DNA from: Flavipsychrobacter stenotrophus
Lineage (GTDB): Bacteria; Bacteroidota; Bacteroidia; Chitinophagales; Chitinophagaceae
DNA length: 6,672 bases
Direction: 5' to 3'
Assembly (NCBI GenBank): GCA_947379685.1
Contig: CANCOG010000282.1
Span: 1 to 6,672 of the forward strand
This document shows positions 1 to 5,104 of this stretch, in pieces (the first letter of the stretch is position 1; each line of letters starts with the position of its first letter). Made by a program: the position numbers and the translations under genes. The notes beneath the pieces are model-generated. The model did no database searches and was not told where the DNA came from. It saw only the letters and a program-made list of their open reading frames with translations.

Positions 1-671
1 TGTTTTGCTTTACCTTCTTCGTCAACACCGTCTTCCTTGAATTCGGTCTTGGTGCCGAACTTAACTGGCACTGGCAGGAACTTGCAGTATTTATCTAAAA
101 TACCCTGCAACTTCCACTTGTCCAGGAATTCTTCGCTTTCCGAATTCAGGTACAGGATAATGTCGGTACCACGGGTTGCGCGGTCGCCAGCTGAAATTTC
201 AAATTCAGTGCTGCCATCACATACCCAACGGGCAGGTGCGGCGCCATCCTGGTAAGAAAGCGTATTGATCTCTACCTTTTCAGCAACCATGAATGCTGAA
301 TAAAAGCCTAAACCAAATTTACCGATCAGTTCGTTGGCATCCTTTGCATCCTTGAATTTTTCAAGGAATTCAGTTGCTCCTGAGAATGCAATCTGGTTGA
401 TGTATTTCTTAATTTCTTCGGCTGTCATTCCCAGTCCATTATCACTAATGGTAATGGTCTTTTTGTCAGCATCGAAAGCCACTTCTACCCTGCCTTCTCC
501 AACTTCGCCACTGTACTGGCCAAGCGCGCCCAGCCTGTTGAGTTTCTGAACGGCATCAACGGCGTTGCTTACCAGTTCGCGTAAAAAAATCTCGTTGTCA
601 GAGTATAAGAACTTCTTAATGATCGGAAATATATTTTCCGTGTGAATGGATATGGTTCCTTTTTCCTGCAT
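1..671 (-). CDS. htpG: Molecular chaperone HtpG (Hsp90), N-terminal part, cut by the window edge
   Basis: HtpG is the bacterial Hsp90, a cytosolic ATP-dependent dimeric chaperone that helps client proteins fold under stress. The 223 visible codons cover the GHKL-type ATPase domain and the start of the middle domain; the family is usually over 600 residues, so roughly the last two thirds lie off the left edge. Visible nucleotide-binding motifs are RELVSNAVDA (residues 31-40, with the catalytic-type Glu32 and the Mg-binding-type Asn36), DNGLGM (77-82) and GKFGLGFYSAF (117-127). The start MQEKGTISIHTENIFPII is the usual one for this family, and no Shine-Dalgarno sequence precedes it. The frame is open throughout. 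The gene follows the ribosomal operon on the same strand, but a terminator and 584 bp separate them, so it is probably transcribed on its own. I saw no perfect TAnnTTTG promoter upstream. Identity is near certain. Confidence 0.97.
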   Translation of the reverse strand, partial: MQEKGTISIHTENIFPIIKKFLYSDNEIFLRELVSNAVDAVQKLNRLGALGQYSGEVGEGRVEVAFDADKKTITISDNGLGMTAEEIKKYINQIAFSGATEFLEKFKDAKDANELIGKFGLGFYSAFMVAEKVEINTLSYQDGAAPARWVCDGSTEFEISAGDRATRGTDIILYLNSESEEFLDKWKLQGILDKYCKFLPVPVKFGTKTEFKEDGVDEEGKAK

Positions 672-723
672 GGATTCTAGTTTTTTACAACCTGCATCAA
701 TTGGTGTTCCAAAGTTTTTTATT

Positions 724-736
724 TGCCAAAATGGCA
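724..736. promoter_or_regulatory. Short inverted repeat upstream of htpG
   Basis: TGCCA-aaa-TGGCA is a perfect 5-bp inverted repeat about 53 bp upstream of the htpG start codon. It could be an operator for a dimeric regulator or a small leader hairpin. A 5-bp match in an AT-rich gap can arise by chance, and I recognise no named heat-shock element such as CIRCE, so this is a weak call. Confidence 0.2.
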
Positions 737-852
737 GAATAAGGTTGGTTAAAAATTAAGGTAGTAACAAGATTGTCGTTTTAGGAAGGGGATGTGAGTG
801 TTGAGTGTATTAGAAGGGAATTCGGATATGGATTTTACGGACAAGTTGAGGT

Positions 853-1022
853 GTAGTTGACGGGCGTTGCAAACGCCCAGCCGTGGCATCCGCGTTGCAA
901 ACGCGGACGAGTGGAAGTTATGCTAGATGATACTGTATTACGCCCTTACAGGGCTTGCATAATTTCGAATATATCTATCACAGGGCTTCACCTTGTGCTA
1001 GTTTACTTCGGCCCTACAGGCC
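853..1022 (+). repeat. Cluster of five palindromes, REP-like dispersed repeat candidate
   Basis: Five hairpin-forming units lie within 170 bp. They are GGGCGTT-gca-AACGCCC (862-878), CCGCGTT-gca-AACGCGG (890-906), GCCCT-tac-AGGGC (942-954), CACAGGG-cttca-CCTTGTG (979-997, one G-T pair) and GGCC-ctaca-GGCC (1010-1022). The first two share the core CGTTGCAAACG but have different outer arms that still pair, which is compensatory change between copies. GTAG (853-856) and GTGG (883-886) sit 3-5 bases before these two hairpins, as GTRG does in REP elements moved by RAYT (Y1) transposases. From memory, similar runs occur between genes in many Bacteroidota genomes; I could not check this. An open frame through the cluster is judged spurious. 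Confidence 0.6.
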
Positions 1023-1135
1023 TGAAAAACTATTTATTTAAAAATGTTGGCTTGAAGGCCGGGGCTATTGGATGGTTGAAATCTACTTTTAAAATAGTGC
1101 AGGATAGATCCGATTGGTCAGGATCAGAATTGAAA
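1023..1135. other. Intergenic stretch with no recognised feature
   Basis: Between the palindrome cluster and the terminator I see no gene. The only structure is a weak 5-bp inverted repeat, GATCC/GGATC (1107-1111 and 1121-1125). The stretch at 672-852, between htpG and the cluster, is equally featureless apart from the small inverted repeat at 724-736. Confidence 0.5.
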
Positions 1136-1174
1136 AAGCGACCAAGTAAAAAATAAGTTTTTACCTGGTCGCTT
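1136..1174 (-). terminator. Intrinsic terminator at the end of the infA-rplQ operon
   Basis: Two 17-base arms (1136-1152 and 1158-1174) pair around a 5-base loop (1153-1157). The single imperfect pair (1145/1165) is A/C on the plus strand but U-G in the minus-strand RNA, so the hairpin is complete only in the direction of the operon. The distal arm runs into five T residues (minus strand 1137-1133). It lies 81 bp past the rplQ stop, and no further minus-strand gene appears before htpG. A smaller hairpin, TCAGCG-ccct-CGCTGA (1205-1220), lies between the stop and this terminator. Confidence 0.8.
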
Positions 1175-1255
1175 CGTAACTTTCAATCTCTGTGAGGATT
1201 CTTTTCAGCGCCCTCGCTGAGGCTGTTTTAATAAATTGCTATCGATTCGTTAGAA

Positions 1256-1804
1256 CTAAGCGTTTGTTTCTTCAGTTGAAGTTTCTTCTGAAGAAGAAGC
1301 TTCAGGTGCTGCAGTTTCTTCAGGAGCAACTGCTGCTGCAACCGGTGCAGGAGTAGTTTCAGTAGCTTTCTGAGCACTACCACCACCACGACGACTGCGG
1401 CGAGTTTTCTTGGCTGCGGCTGCTTCTGCATCCTTACCATAGATTTCGTTGAAATCAACCAACTCAATCATAGCCATATCAGCAGCATCACCGGCACGGC
1501 GAGGCAACTTAATGATACGTGTATAACCACCTGGACGATCAGCAACTTTATCGCTGATAACACCGAACAATTCTTTAATAGACTCCTTATCCTGCAGGTA
1601 GCTGAAAACGATACGACGATTGTGCATGTTATCAGTCTTGCAACGTGTAATGATTGGCTCAGCAAATACACGCAATGCCTTAGCTTTAGCTAAAGTAGTG
1701 GTGATACGCTTGTGCTCGATCAACTGGCTGGTAAGGTTACAAAGCAGGGCACTCCTGTGTGAGGCAGTGCGGCTTAAATTCTTGATTTTGTCTCCGTGAC
1801 GCAT
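1256..1804 (-). CDS. rplQ: 50S ribosomal protein L17 with a long Ala/Glu-rich C-terminal tail
   Basis: L17 (bL17) is a structural protein of the large ribosomal subunit, near the exit of the peptide tunnel. The 182-residue product starts with the family signature MRHGDKIKNLSRTASHR, contains the HKRITTTLAKAKALR segment (31-45), and ends its core with PGGYTRIIKLPRRAGDAADM (91-110) and AMIELVDFN. E. coli L17 is 127 residues; the extra part here is a basic linker (KKTRRSRRGGG, 132-142) followed by a low-complexity Ala/Pro/Thr/Glu tail to the stop. Such tails are familiar on L17 of Bacteroidota and are probably disordered; what the tail does is unknown. It is the last gene of the operon, 267 bp after rpoA, the widest gap in the block, and a terminator follows. 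The start is fixed by the conserved N-terminus. Confidence 0.98.
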   Translation of the reverse strand: MRHGDKIKNLSRTASHRSALLCNLTSQLIEHKRITTTLAKAKALRVFAEPIITRCKTDNMHNRRIVFSYLQDKESIKELFGVISDKVADRPGGYTRIIKLPRRAGDAADMAMIELVDFNEIYGKDAEAAAAKKTRRSRRGGGSAQKATETTPAPVAAAVAPEETAAPEASSSEETSTEETNA

Positions 1805-1862
1805 GACATTTTGTTTTGTTTACCTCATACCGTGTCAGGAATTATGAGATAGATATAAAAAT

Positions 1863-1970
1863 AAAAAGTAAAAACTTAAAAGTAAATAGTAGAAAGTCGA
1901 GAGTAGATAGTCGAGAGTAAGTAGTAGAAAGTAAAAGGGTGAATTTCAAATTAAAAAGTAAACACCCGAA
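1863..1970. repeat. Low-complexity direct repeats in the rpoA-rplQ gap
   Basis: The gap holds degenerate AGTAAAA/AGTAGAAAGT-type words. AGTCGAGAGTA occurs twice at a 14-bp period (1895-1905 and 1909-1919), and TAGTAGAAAGT occurs at 1887-1897 and 1922-1932, so the block 1887-1932 is nearly symmetrical in its word order. Next to it, GGGTG (1937-1941) and CACCC (1963-1967) can pair around a 21-base AT-rich loop; on the minus strand CACCC is followed by TTTT, which could make a weak terminator or pause site. These words look like slippage products. No coding potential is visible. Confidence 0.5.
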
Positions 1971-2014
1971 AATTAAAAACACCTTTCATAACTAAGTAAA
2001 CCCACTAAAAAAGA

Positions 2015-2060
2015 AAAAAGTAAAAAACTAAAAACAGGTGCTTTTAATTTTTTACTTTTT
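2015..2060 (-). other. 19-bp AT-rich hairpin just after rpoA (pause, attenuator or 3'-end structure)
   Basis: Arms 2015-2033 and 2042-2060 pair over 19 positions around an 8-base loop. The only imperfect pair (2028/2047) is C/A on the plus strand and a G-U wobble in minus-strand RNA. The distal arm is T-rich and T-tracts continue beyond it. It starts 12 bp after the rpoA stop and could reduce read-through into rplQ or protect the rpoA 3' end. The stem is almost pure A-U, so its stability is modest. Confidence 0.45.
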
Positions 2061-2071
2061 ACTTTTAATTT

Positions 2072-3073
2072 CTATAGGTCTTCTCCCCTGCGGAATTTAT
2101 TAATGTCCATTCCGAAATGCAAGCCACGTTCGTGAAGAACCTGCTCAATTTCAGAAAGTGATTTCTGACCGAAGTTACGGAACTTCATCAGTTCTTCCTG
2201 TGTGTACTGAACCAGTTCGCTCAGAGAATTGATCTTAGCTGCTTTCAGGCAATTAAATGCACGGACAGAAAGTTCAAGATCTTCAAGCGGTGTGTTCAAT
2301 ACTTTACGAACCAGCAATGTTTCTTCATCAACGATGCTTTCTTTTTCTTCCTTACGGGTATCCAGAGAAATGTTCTCGTCAGTGATGATCATCAGGTGCT
2401 GAATGAGGATACGTGATGCATCCTTAACAGCTTCTTCAGGATGAATGGTACCATCGGTAACCACTTCCATAACCAGTTTTTCGAAGTCTGTGCGCTGTTC
2501 AACGCGGGTATTCTCAATGGTGTATTTTACGTTCTTGATCGGGGTATAGATAGAATCAATTGCGATAAAACCAAGAGGAGCGTCTAAAGGGCGGTTTTCT
2601 TCACTAGGTACATAACCACGGCCTTTGCCAATGTGCATCTCGATCTGGAAACTAGTACCAGGGTGCAGATTGCAAATAACCAGATCGGGGTTCATAACCT
2701 GGAAATTAGGTAATGCTTCACCAATCATACGGGCTGTAAATACTTCACTACCCTTTATATTCAAATCAATTTTTTCAGATGTGAAGTCAGAGAATTCACC
2801 AACTGCTTTAAGGCGAACCTGTTTCAGCTGAAGGATAATTTCAGTAACATCTTCCAGTACACCCTTGATAGTTGCGAACTCGTGGTCAGCACCAGGGATC
2901 CTGATGGCAGTAATTGCGTAACCTTCCAATGAGGAAAGCAACACCCTGCGCAATGCGTTACCAATGGTAACACCATAACCTGGTTCAAGTGGACGGAATT
3001 CAAACTGTGCTTCAAACTCCGTAGTTTTCTGAAGTGTTATCTTATCCGGCTTCTGAAAATTCAATATGGCCAT
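2072..3073 (-). CDS. rpoA: DNA-directed RNA polymerase subunit alpha
   Basis: The alpha subunit forms the dimer on which RNA polymerase assembles, and its C-terminal domain contacts UP-element DNA and activators. The product is 333 residues, close to the usual length (E. coli 329). The N-terminal domain carries the dimer and assembly motif TIGNALRRVLLSSLEG (36-51), followed by the insert domain with NLHPGTSFQIEMHIGKGRGY (135-154). A linker rich in Glu and Lys (about 237-252) leads to the C-terminal helix-hairpin-helix domain (about 261-320). By alignment with the E. coli motif VRSANCLKA, the DNA-contact residues Arg265, Asn268, Lys298 and Ser299 correspond to Arg271, Asn274, Lys304 and Ser305 here, all kept. 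It lies 180 bp after rpsD; a possible internal promoter and two hairpins fall in that gap. Nothing suggests truncation. Confidence 0.99.
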   Translation of the reverse strand: MAILNFQKPDKITLQKTTEFEAQFEFRPLEPGYGVTIGNALRRVLLSSLEGYAITAIRIPGADHEFATIKGVLEDVTEIILQLKQVRLKAVGEFSDFTSEKIDLNIKGSEVFTARMIGEALPNFQVMNPDLVICNLHPGTSFQIEMHIGKGRGYVPSEENRPLDAPLGFIAIDSIYTPIKNVKYTIENTRVEQRTDFEKLVMEVVTDGTIHPEEAVKDASRILIQHLMIITDENISLDTRKEEKESIVDEETLLVRKVLNTPLEDLELSVRAFNCLKAAKINSLSELVQYTQEELMKFRNFGQKSLSEIEQVLHERGLHFGMDINKFRRGEDL

Positions 3074-3194
3074 ATTGATTTATAATTTTTTGTTTGATTA
3101 ACTTTTAAATAAGCATCGGTATTATTACTCTTAAAATGCAAACCGGTGAACTGGTTATTCTTTTGTTGTGCAATGCTACCCTACGCTCAATTTG

Positions 3195-3223
3195 CAAAAA
3201 TACTTGCCTGAGGCAAAAAGCAA
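3195..3223 (-). promoter_or_regulatory. Possible internal promoter for rpoA-rplQ, with a palindrome in its spacer
   Basis: On the minus strand TATTTTTG (3202-3195) matches the Bacteroidota -7 element TAnnTTTG exactly. A TTG (3223-3221) lies 18 bp upstream, within the usual 17-23 range. The spacer contains the 13-base palindrome TTGCCTGAGGCAA (3204-3216), which could be an operator or, as RNA, a small hairpin followed by T-rich sequence. The predicted start is about 115 nt before rpoA. In an AT-rich gap a chance match is quite possible. Confidence 0.35.
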
Positions 3224-3224
3224 T

Positions 3225-3251
3225 ATTTTCAGTAGCAGTGCTACTGAAAAT
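3225..3251 (-). other. Perfect 13-bp inverted repeat directly after rpsD
   Basis: ATTTTCAGTAGCA (3225-3237) and TGCTACTGAAAAT (3239-3251) are perfect reverse complements around one base; as RNA this gives about 12 bp with a 3-base loop. It begins 2 bp after the rpsD stop codon. On the minus strand a short T-run (GCTTTTTG) follows about 4 bases later, so it may be a partial terminator or an mRNA 3'-end stabiliser between rpsD and rpoA. Confidence 0.6.
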
Positions 3252-3253
3252 GA

Positions 3254-3859
3254 TTACTTGGAGTACAATTCCACAATCAGCTGTTCCTTGATGTTCTCAG
3301 GAACTGATTCGCGCTCAGGGTGTGCAATGTACGTGCCCTTCATATCTTTTTCGTTCCACTCCACCCAGTTGATCTTAGGGTTTTTGCCACGGATAAAGCT
3401 CAATACAGTAATATTAACCTTGCTCTTTGGTTTCAGTTCGATAACATCACCTGGTTTCAGGGTATAAGATGGAATGTTTACCACTTCACCGTTAACCATG
3501 ATGTGCCTGTGCGATACCAGCTGACGTGCCGCAGGACGAGTAGGACAGATACCGAGACGGTAAACTGTATTGTCGAGACGAGCTTCGAGCAACTTGATCA
3601 AGTTCTCACCGGTTGCACCTTTCAAACGTGCTGCTTCTACGTATGTATTAGCGAATTGTTTTTCCAGAAGGCCGTAAGTGTATTTTGCCTTTTGTTTTTC
3701 TTTCAGCTGAACGGAATACTCACTAGCTGTTTTGCGCTTGCGTGTACCACCGTGTTGTCCCGGAGGGTTGCTGTTTTTCTGAAGACTTTTGCCTGACCCA
3801 AGGATTGGCTCCCCGAATATGCGGCAGATTCTGTTTTTTGGTCCTGTGTAACGTGCCAT
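3254..3859 (-). CDS. rpsD: 30S ribosomal protein S4
   Basis: S4 (uS4) is a primary 16S rRNA binder that starts assembly of the small subunit and helps control decoding accuracy; in several bacteria it also represses its own operon by binding an mRNA leader. The 201-residue product has the family start MARYTGPKNRICRIFGEPI, the segment NPPGQHGGTRKRK (31-43), and the S4 RNA-binding domain at about 92-155 (ARLDNTVYRLG, ARQLVSHRHIMVNGEVVNIP, LKPGDVIEL). The only cysteines are Cys12 and Cys105, so the N-terminal four-cysteine zinc site of C+ forms is absent. The length is normal. It lies between rpsK (155 bp gap) and rpoA (180 bp gap). The sequence just upstream of the start can form interleaved stems that could control translation. 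Confidence 0.99.
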   Translation of the reverse strand: MARYTGPKNRICRIFGEPILGSGKSLQKNSNPPGQHGGTRKRKTASEYSVQLKEKQKAKYTYGLLEKQFANTYVEAARLKGATGENLIKLLEARLDNTVYRLGICPTRPAARQLVSHRHIMVNGEVVNIPSYTLKPGDVIELKPKSKVNITVLSFIRGKNPKINWVEWNEKDMKGTYIAHPERESVPENIKEQLIVELYSK

Positions 3860-3920
3860 TGCGATTTTTGTTTAGCTGTCCCGTCTCATTTAAAAATCGT
3901 AAAACCCGATCCGAGACAGC
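3860..3920 (-). promoter_or_regulatory. Structured rpsD leader, candidate S4-binding autoregulatory element
   Basis: In minus-strand RNA, GCUGUCUCG (3920-3912) pairs with CGGGACAGC (3883-3875) over 9 bp with one U-G (stem A). CGAUUUUU (3899-3892) pairs with AAAAAUCG (3869-3862), 8 perfect bp ending 2 nt before the rpsD AUG (stem C). The strands are ordered A5-C5-A3-C3, so A and C together form an H-type pseudoknot. A rival short stem, AUCG (3910-3907) with CGAU (3899-3896), fits inside A and excludes C, giving a possible two-state switch. S4 represses its operon through leader RNA in E. coli (a pseudoknot before rpsM) and Bacillus (before rpsD). I recall that an S4 leader has been proposed for Bacteroidia too, but could not check. 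S4 binding here is inference. Confidence 0.45.
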
Positions 3921-3971
3921 ATTAATTGTTTTAAAAAAATGAAAAGAAAAAATGAACTGTATTAATTGCAA

Positions 3972-3997
3972 ACTGCCAACAGTGACCTGTTGACAGT
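3972..3997 (-). other. Hairpin just after rpsK
   Basis: Arms 3972-3982 and 3987-3997 form 11 pairs around a 4-base loop. The one imperfect pair (3976/3993) is C/A on the plus strand and G-U in minus-strand RNA. It starts about 17 bp after the rpsK stop. Only a weak T-run follows (TTGCAATT), so a processing or mRNA-stabilising structure is more likely than a full terminator. Confidence 0.5.
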
Positions 3998-4014
3998 ATA
4001 CTATATCTTTTATG

Positions 4015-4419
4015 TTATACCCTACGTTTTTTAGGTGGGCGGCAACCGTTGTGCGGAAGCGGCGTAACGTCCTTGATAGACACTACTTCAATACCTGAAT
4101 TGTTCAATGCCCTGATAGCACCTTCACGGCCTGATCCTGGTCCTTTTACAAAAACGTCGGCTTTTTTCATGCCTGCGTCAGTTGCAACTTTTGCACAATC
4201 CTGAGCTGCAGTTTGCGCTGCATATGGAGTGTTTTTCTTAGAGCCACGGAAGCCCATTTTACCAGCTGATGACCAGGAAATAACCTGACCACTCTTGTTG
4301 GTGATACTAATGATGATATTGTTGAACGTAGCACTTACGTGTACGTCGCCATGTACATCAACTTTAACGATTCGCTTTTTCGCGACGGTTTTTGCAGAAG
4401 CCTGCTGAACTTTAGCCAT
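4015..4419 (-). CDS. rpsK: 30S ribosomal protein S11
   Basis: S11 (uS11) sits on the platform of the small subunit beside the mRNA exit and contacts 16S rRNA and S18/S21 neighbours. The 134-residue product has a short basic N-terminal arm (about 1-18), the family core DVHVSATFNNIIISITN (25-41), WSSAGKMGFRGSKKNTPYAA (49-68), the loop GPGSGREGAIRAL (93-105), and the very conserved end DVTPLPHNGCRPPKKRRV (117-134). Length is normal. The start MAKVQQASAK is the only reasonable one. It follows rpsM after 108 bp and precedes rpsD, the standard alpha-operon order. The gap before it contains two hairpins, so its translation may depend on local RNA structure. Identity is certain. Confidence 0.99.
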   Translation of the reverse strand: MAKVQQASAKTVAKKRIVKVDVHGDVHVSATFNNIIISITNKSGQVISWSSAGKMGFRGSKKNTPYAAQTAAQDCAKVATDAGMKKADVFVKGPGSGREGAIRALNNSGIEVVSIKDVTPLPHNGCRPPKKRRV

Positions 4420-4457
4420 TTCGGTCTGAAACTTAAGAGGTAATCAATTAACAAATG

Positions 4458-4475
4458 AACCGGCTTGTGCCAGTT
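4458..4475 (-). other. Hairpin in the rpsM-rpsK gap, proximal to rpsK
   Basis: In minus-strand RNA AACUGGC-acaa-GCCGGUU forms 7 pairs with a tetraloop. One pair (4461/4472) is G-U in the minus RNA but A/C on the plus strand. It lies 38 bp before the rpsK start codon, just downstream of a larger stem (4478-4522). Confidence 0.5.
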
Positions 4476-4477
4476 TC

Positions 4478-4522
4478 GTACCACTCCTACCCTGCACAGC
4501 CAGCAGTATCCGGCAGTGGTAC
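4478..4522 (-). other. 8-bp perfect inverted repeat just after rpsM
   Basis: GTACCACT (4478-4485) and AGTGGTAC (4515-4522) are perfect reverse complements, 5 bp past the rpsM stop. The enclosed 29 bases can form a smaller inner stem, CTGC/GCAG (4492-4495 and 4503-4506). Together with the hairpin at 4458-4475 it gives the gap a two-stem layout. It may affect mRNA stability or the rpsM/rpsK output ratio. Confidence 0.45.
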
Positions 4523-4527
4523 TAAAA

Positions 4528-4908
4528 TTATTTCTTGGCTGCTTTCTTCTTACCAGCAACAGTTTTGCGCTTACCTTTACGGGTACGGCTGTTGGTACGT
4601 GTGCGCTGACCACGTAAAGGCAAGCCCTTACGGTGACGTACACCACGATAACAAGCAATATCCATGAGGCGTTTGATGTTCATTTGCACTTCAGAGCGCA
4701 ACTGACCTTCAACCTTGAACTCACTGTTAATGATATTACGGATTGCGGTTTGTTCCTCATCATTCCATTCAGCAGCCTTTTTGTCATAATGGATACTTGC
4801 TTTATCCAGAATGTACTGGGCAGTGCTGCGGCCAATGCCGTAAATGTAAGTGAGCGCTATCTCACCACGTTTATTCTTCGGAAGATCTATACCAGCTATA
4901 CGAGCCAT
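4528..4908 (-). CDS. rpsM: 30S ribosomal protein S13
   Basis: S13 (uS13) lies in the head of the small subunit, contacts the P-site tRNA with its C-terminal tail and forms intersubunit bridges. The 126-residue product begins MARIAGIDLPKNKRGEIALT, continues with the helix-turn motif YIYGIGRSTAQYIL (21-34) and the tRNA/rRNA-contact region YRGVRHRKGLPLRGQRTRTN (87-106), and ends in a very basic tail (KGKRKTVAGKKKAAKK, 111-126). Length and motifs are normal. The start is 35 bp after the rpmJ stop, in an AT-rich spacer without a Shine-Dalgarno sequence. In E. coli the S4 autoregulatory pseudoknot is in front of rpsM; this spacer is too short and simple for such a structure. Confidence 0.99.
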   Translation of the reverse strand: MARIAGIDLPKNKRGEIALTYIYGIGRSTAQYILDKASIHYDKKAAEWNDEEQTAIRNIINSEFKVEGQLRSEVQMNIKRLMDIACYRGVRHRKGLPLRGQRTRTNSRTRKGKRKTVAGKKKAAKK

Positions 4909-4921
4909 GTAAAAATTACAA

Positions 4922-4939
4922 ATTAAAAATTAAAAATTA
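4922..4939. repeat. 7-bp tandem repeat ATTAAAA in the rpmJ-rpsM spacer
   Basis: ATTAAAA is repeated about 2.6 times in the 35-bp spacer. On the minus strand this gives TTTTAAT repeats in the rpsM leader, leaving it unstructured and AU-rich, as is common before start codons in Bacteroidota, which depend little on Shine-Dalgarno pairing. Such a run could vary in copy number by slippage. Confidence 0.5.
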
Positions 4940-4943
4940 GATT

Positions 4944-5060
4944 CTATCCCTGCCTTTGTTTAAAACGAGGATTCTTTTTGTTAATGATGTATAATCTGCC
5001 CTTACGGCGCACGATCTTACAATCTTCGCTGCGTTTTTTAATGGATGCTCTTACTCTCAT
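4944..5060 (-). CDS. rpmJ: 50S ribosomal protein L36 (form lacking the zinc site)
   Basis: L36 (bL36) is the smallest large-subunit protein and packs against 23S rRNA near the GTPase-associated region. The 38-residue frame reads MRVRASIKKRSEDCKIVRRK, then GRLYIINKKNPRFKQRQG. The family motif MRVRxSIKKxCxxCKxxRRxG is clear. In zinc-binding L36 the ligands are three Cys and one His; here only Cys14 remains. The first Cys is Ser11, and the distal Cys and His are replaced, so this is the C-minus, zinc-free type. It sits 44 bp after infA and 35 bp before rpsM, the conserved place for rpmJ. The length matches the family. Confidence 0.97.
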   Translation of the reverse strand: MRVRASIKKRSEDCKIVRRKGRLYIINKKNPRFKQRQG

Positions 5061-5104
5061 AAAAAATAAAAATTAATGGTTTTAAAAATCAAAAAAGGAC
5101 TTAC

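Noticed and set aside
672..852. A promoter for htpG
   Set aside because: Only near matches to TAnnTTTG, such as AAACTTTG, occur upstream of the start. None is good enough to report as a feature.
857..1156. 99-codon plus-strand open frame in the htpG-rplQ gap
   Set aside because: It runs through the palindrome cluster, its last codons lie in the terminator stem, and the translated residues follow the repeated palindromes. It resembles no protein family and looks like a repeat-derived false gene.
1887..1932. CRISPR-like direct repeats
   Set aside because: The repeat units are 11 bp at a 14-bp period without unique spacers of regular length; this is low-complexity sequence and not an array.
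3320..3796. 158-codon plus-strand frame antisense to rpsD
   Set aside because: It lies wholly inside rpsD in the other direction, its product (rich in Cys, Phe and Arg) matches nothing I know, and rpsD is certain. Other long antisense frames over htpG, rpoA and rpsM are shadows for the same reason.
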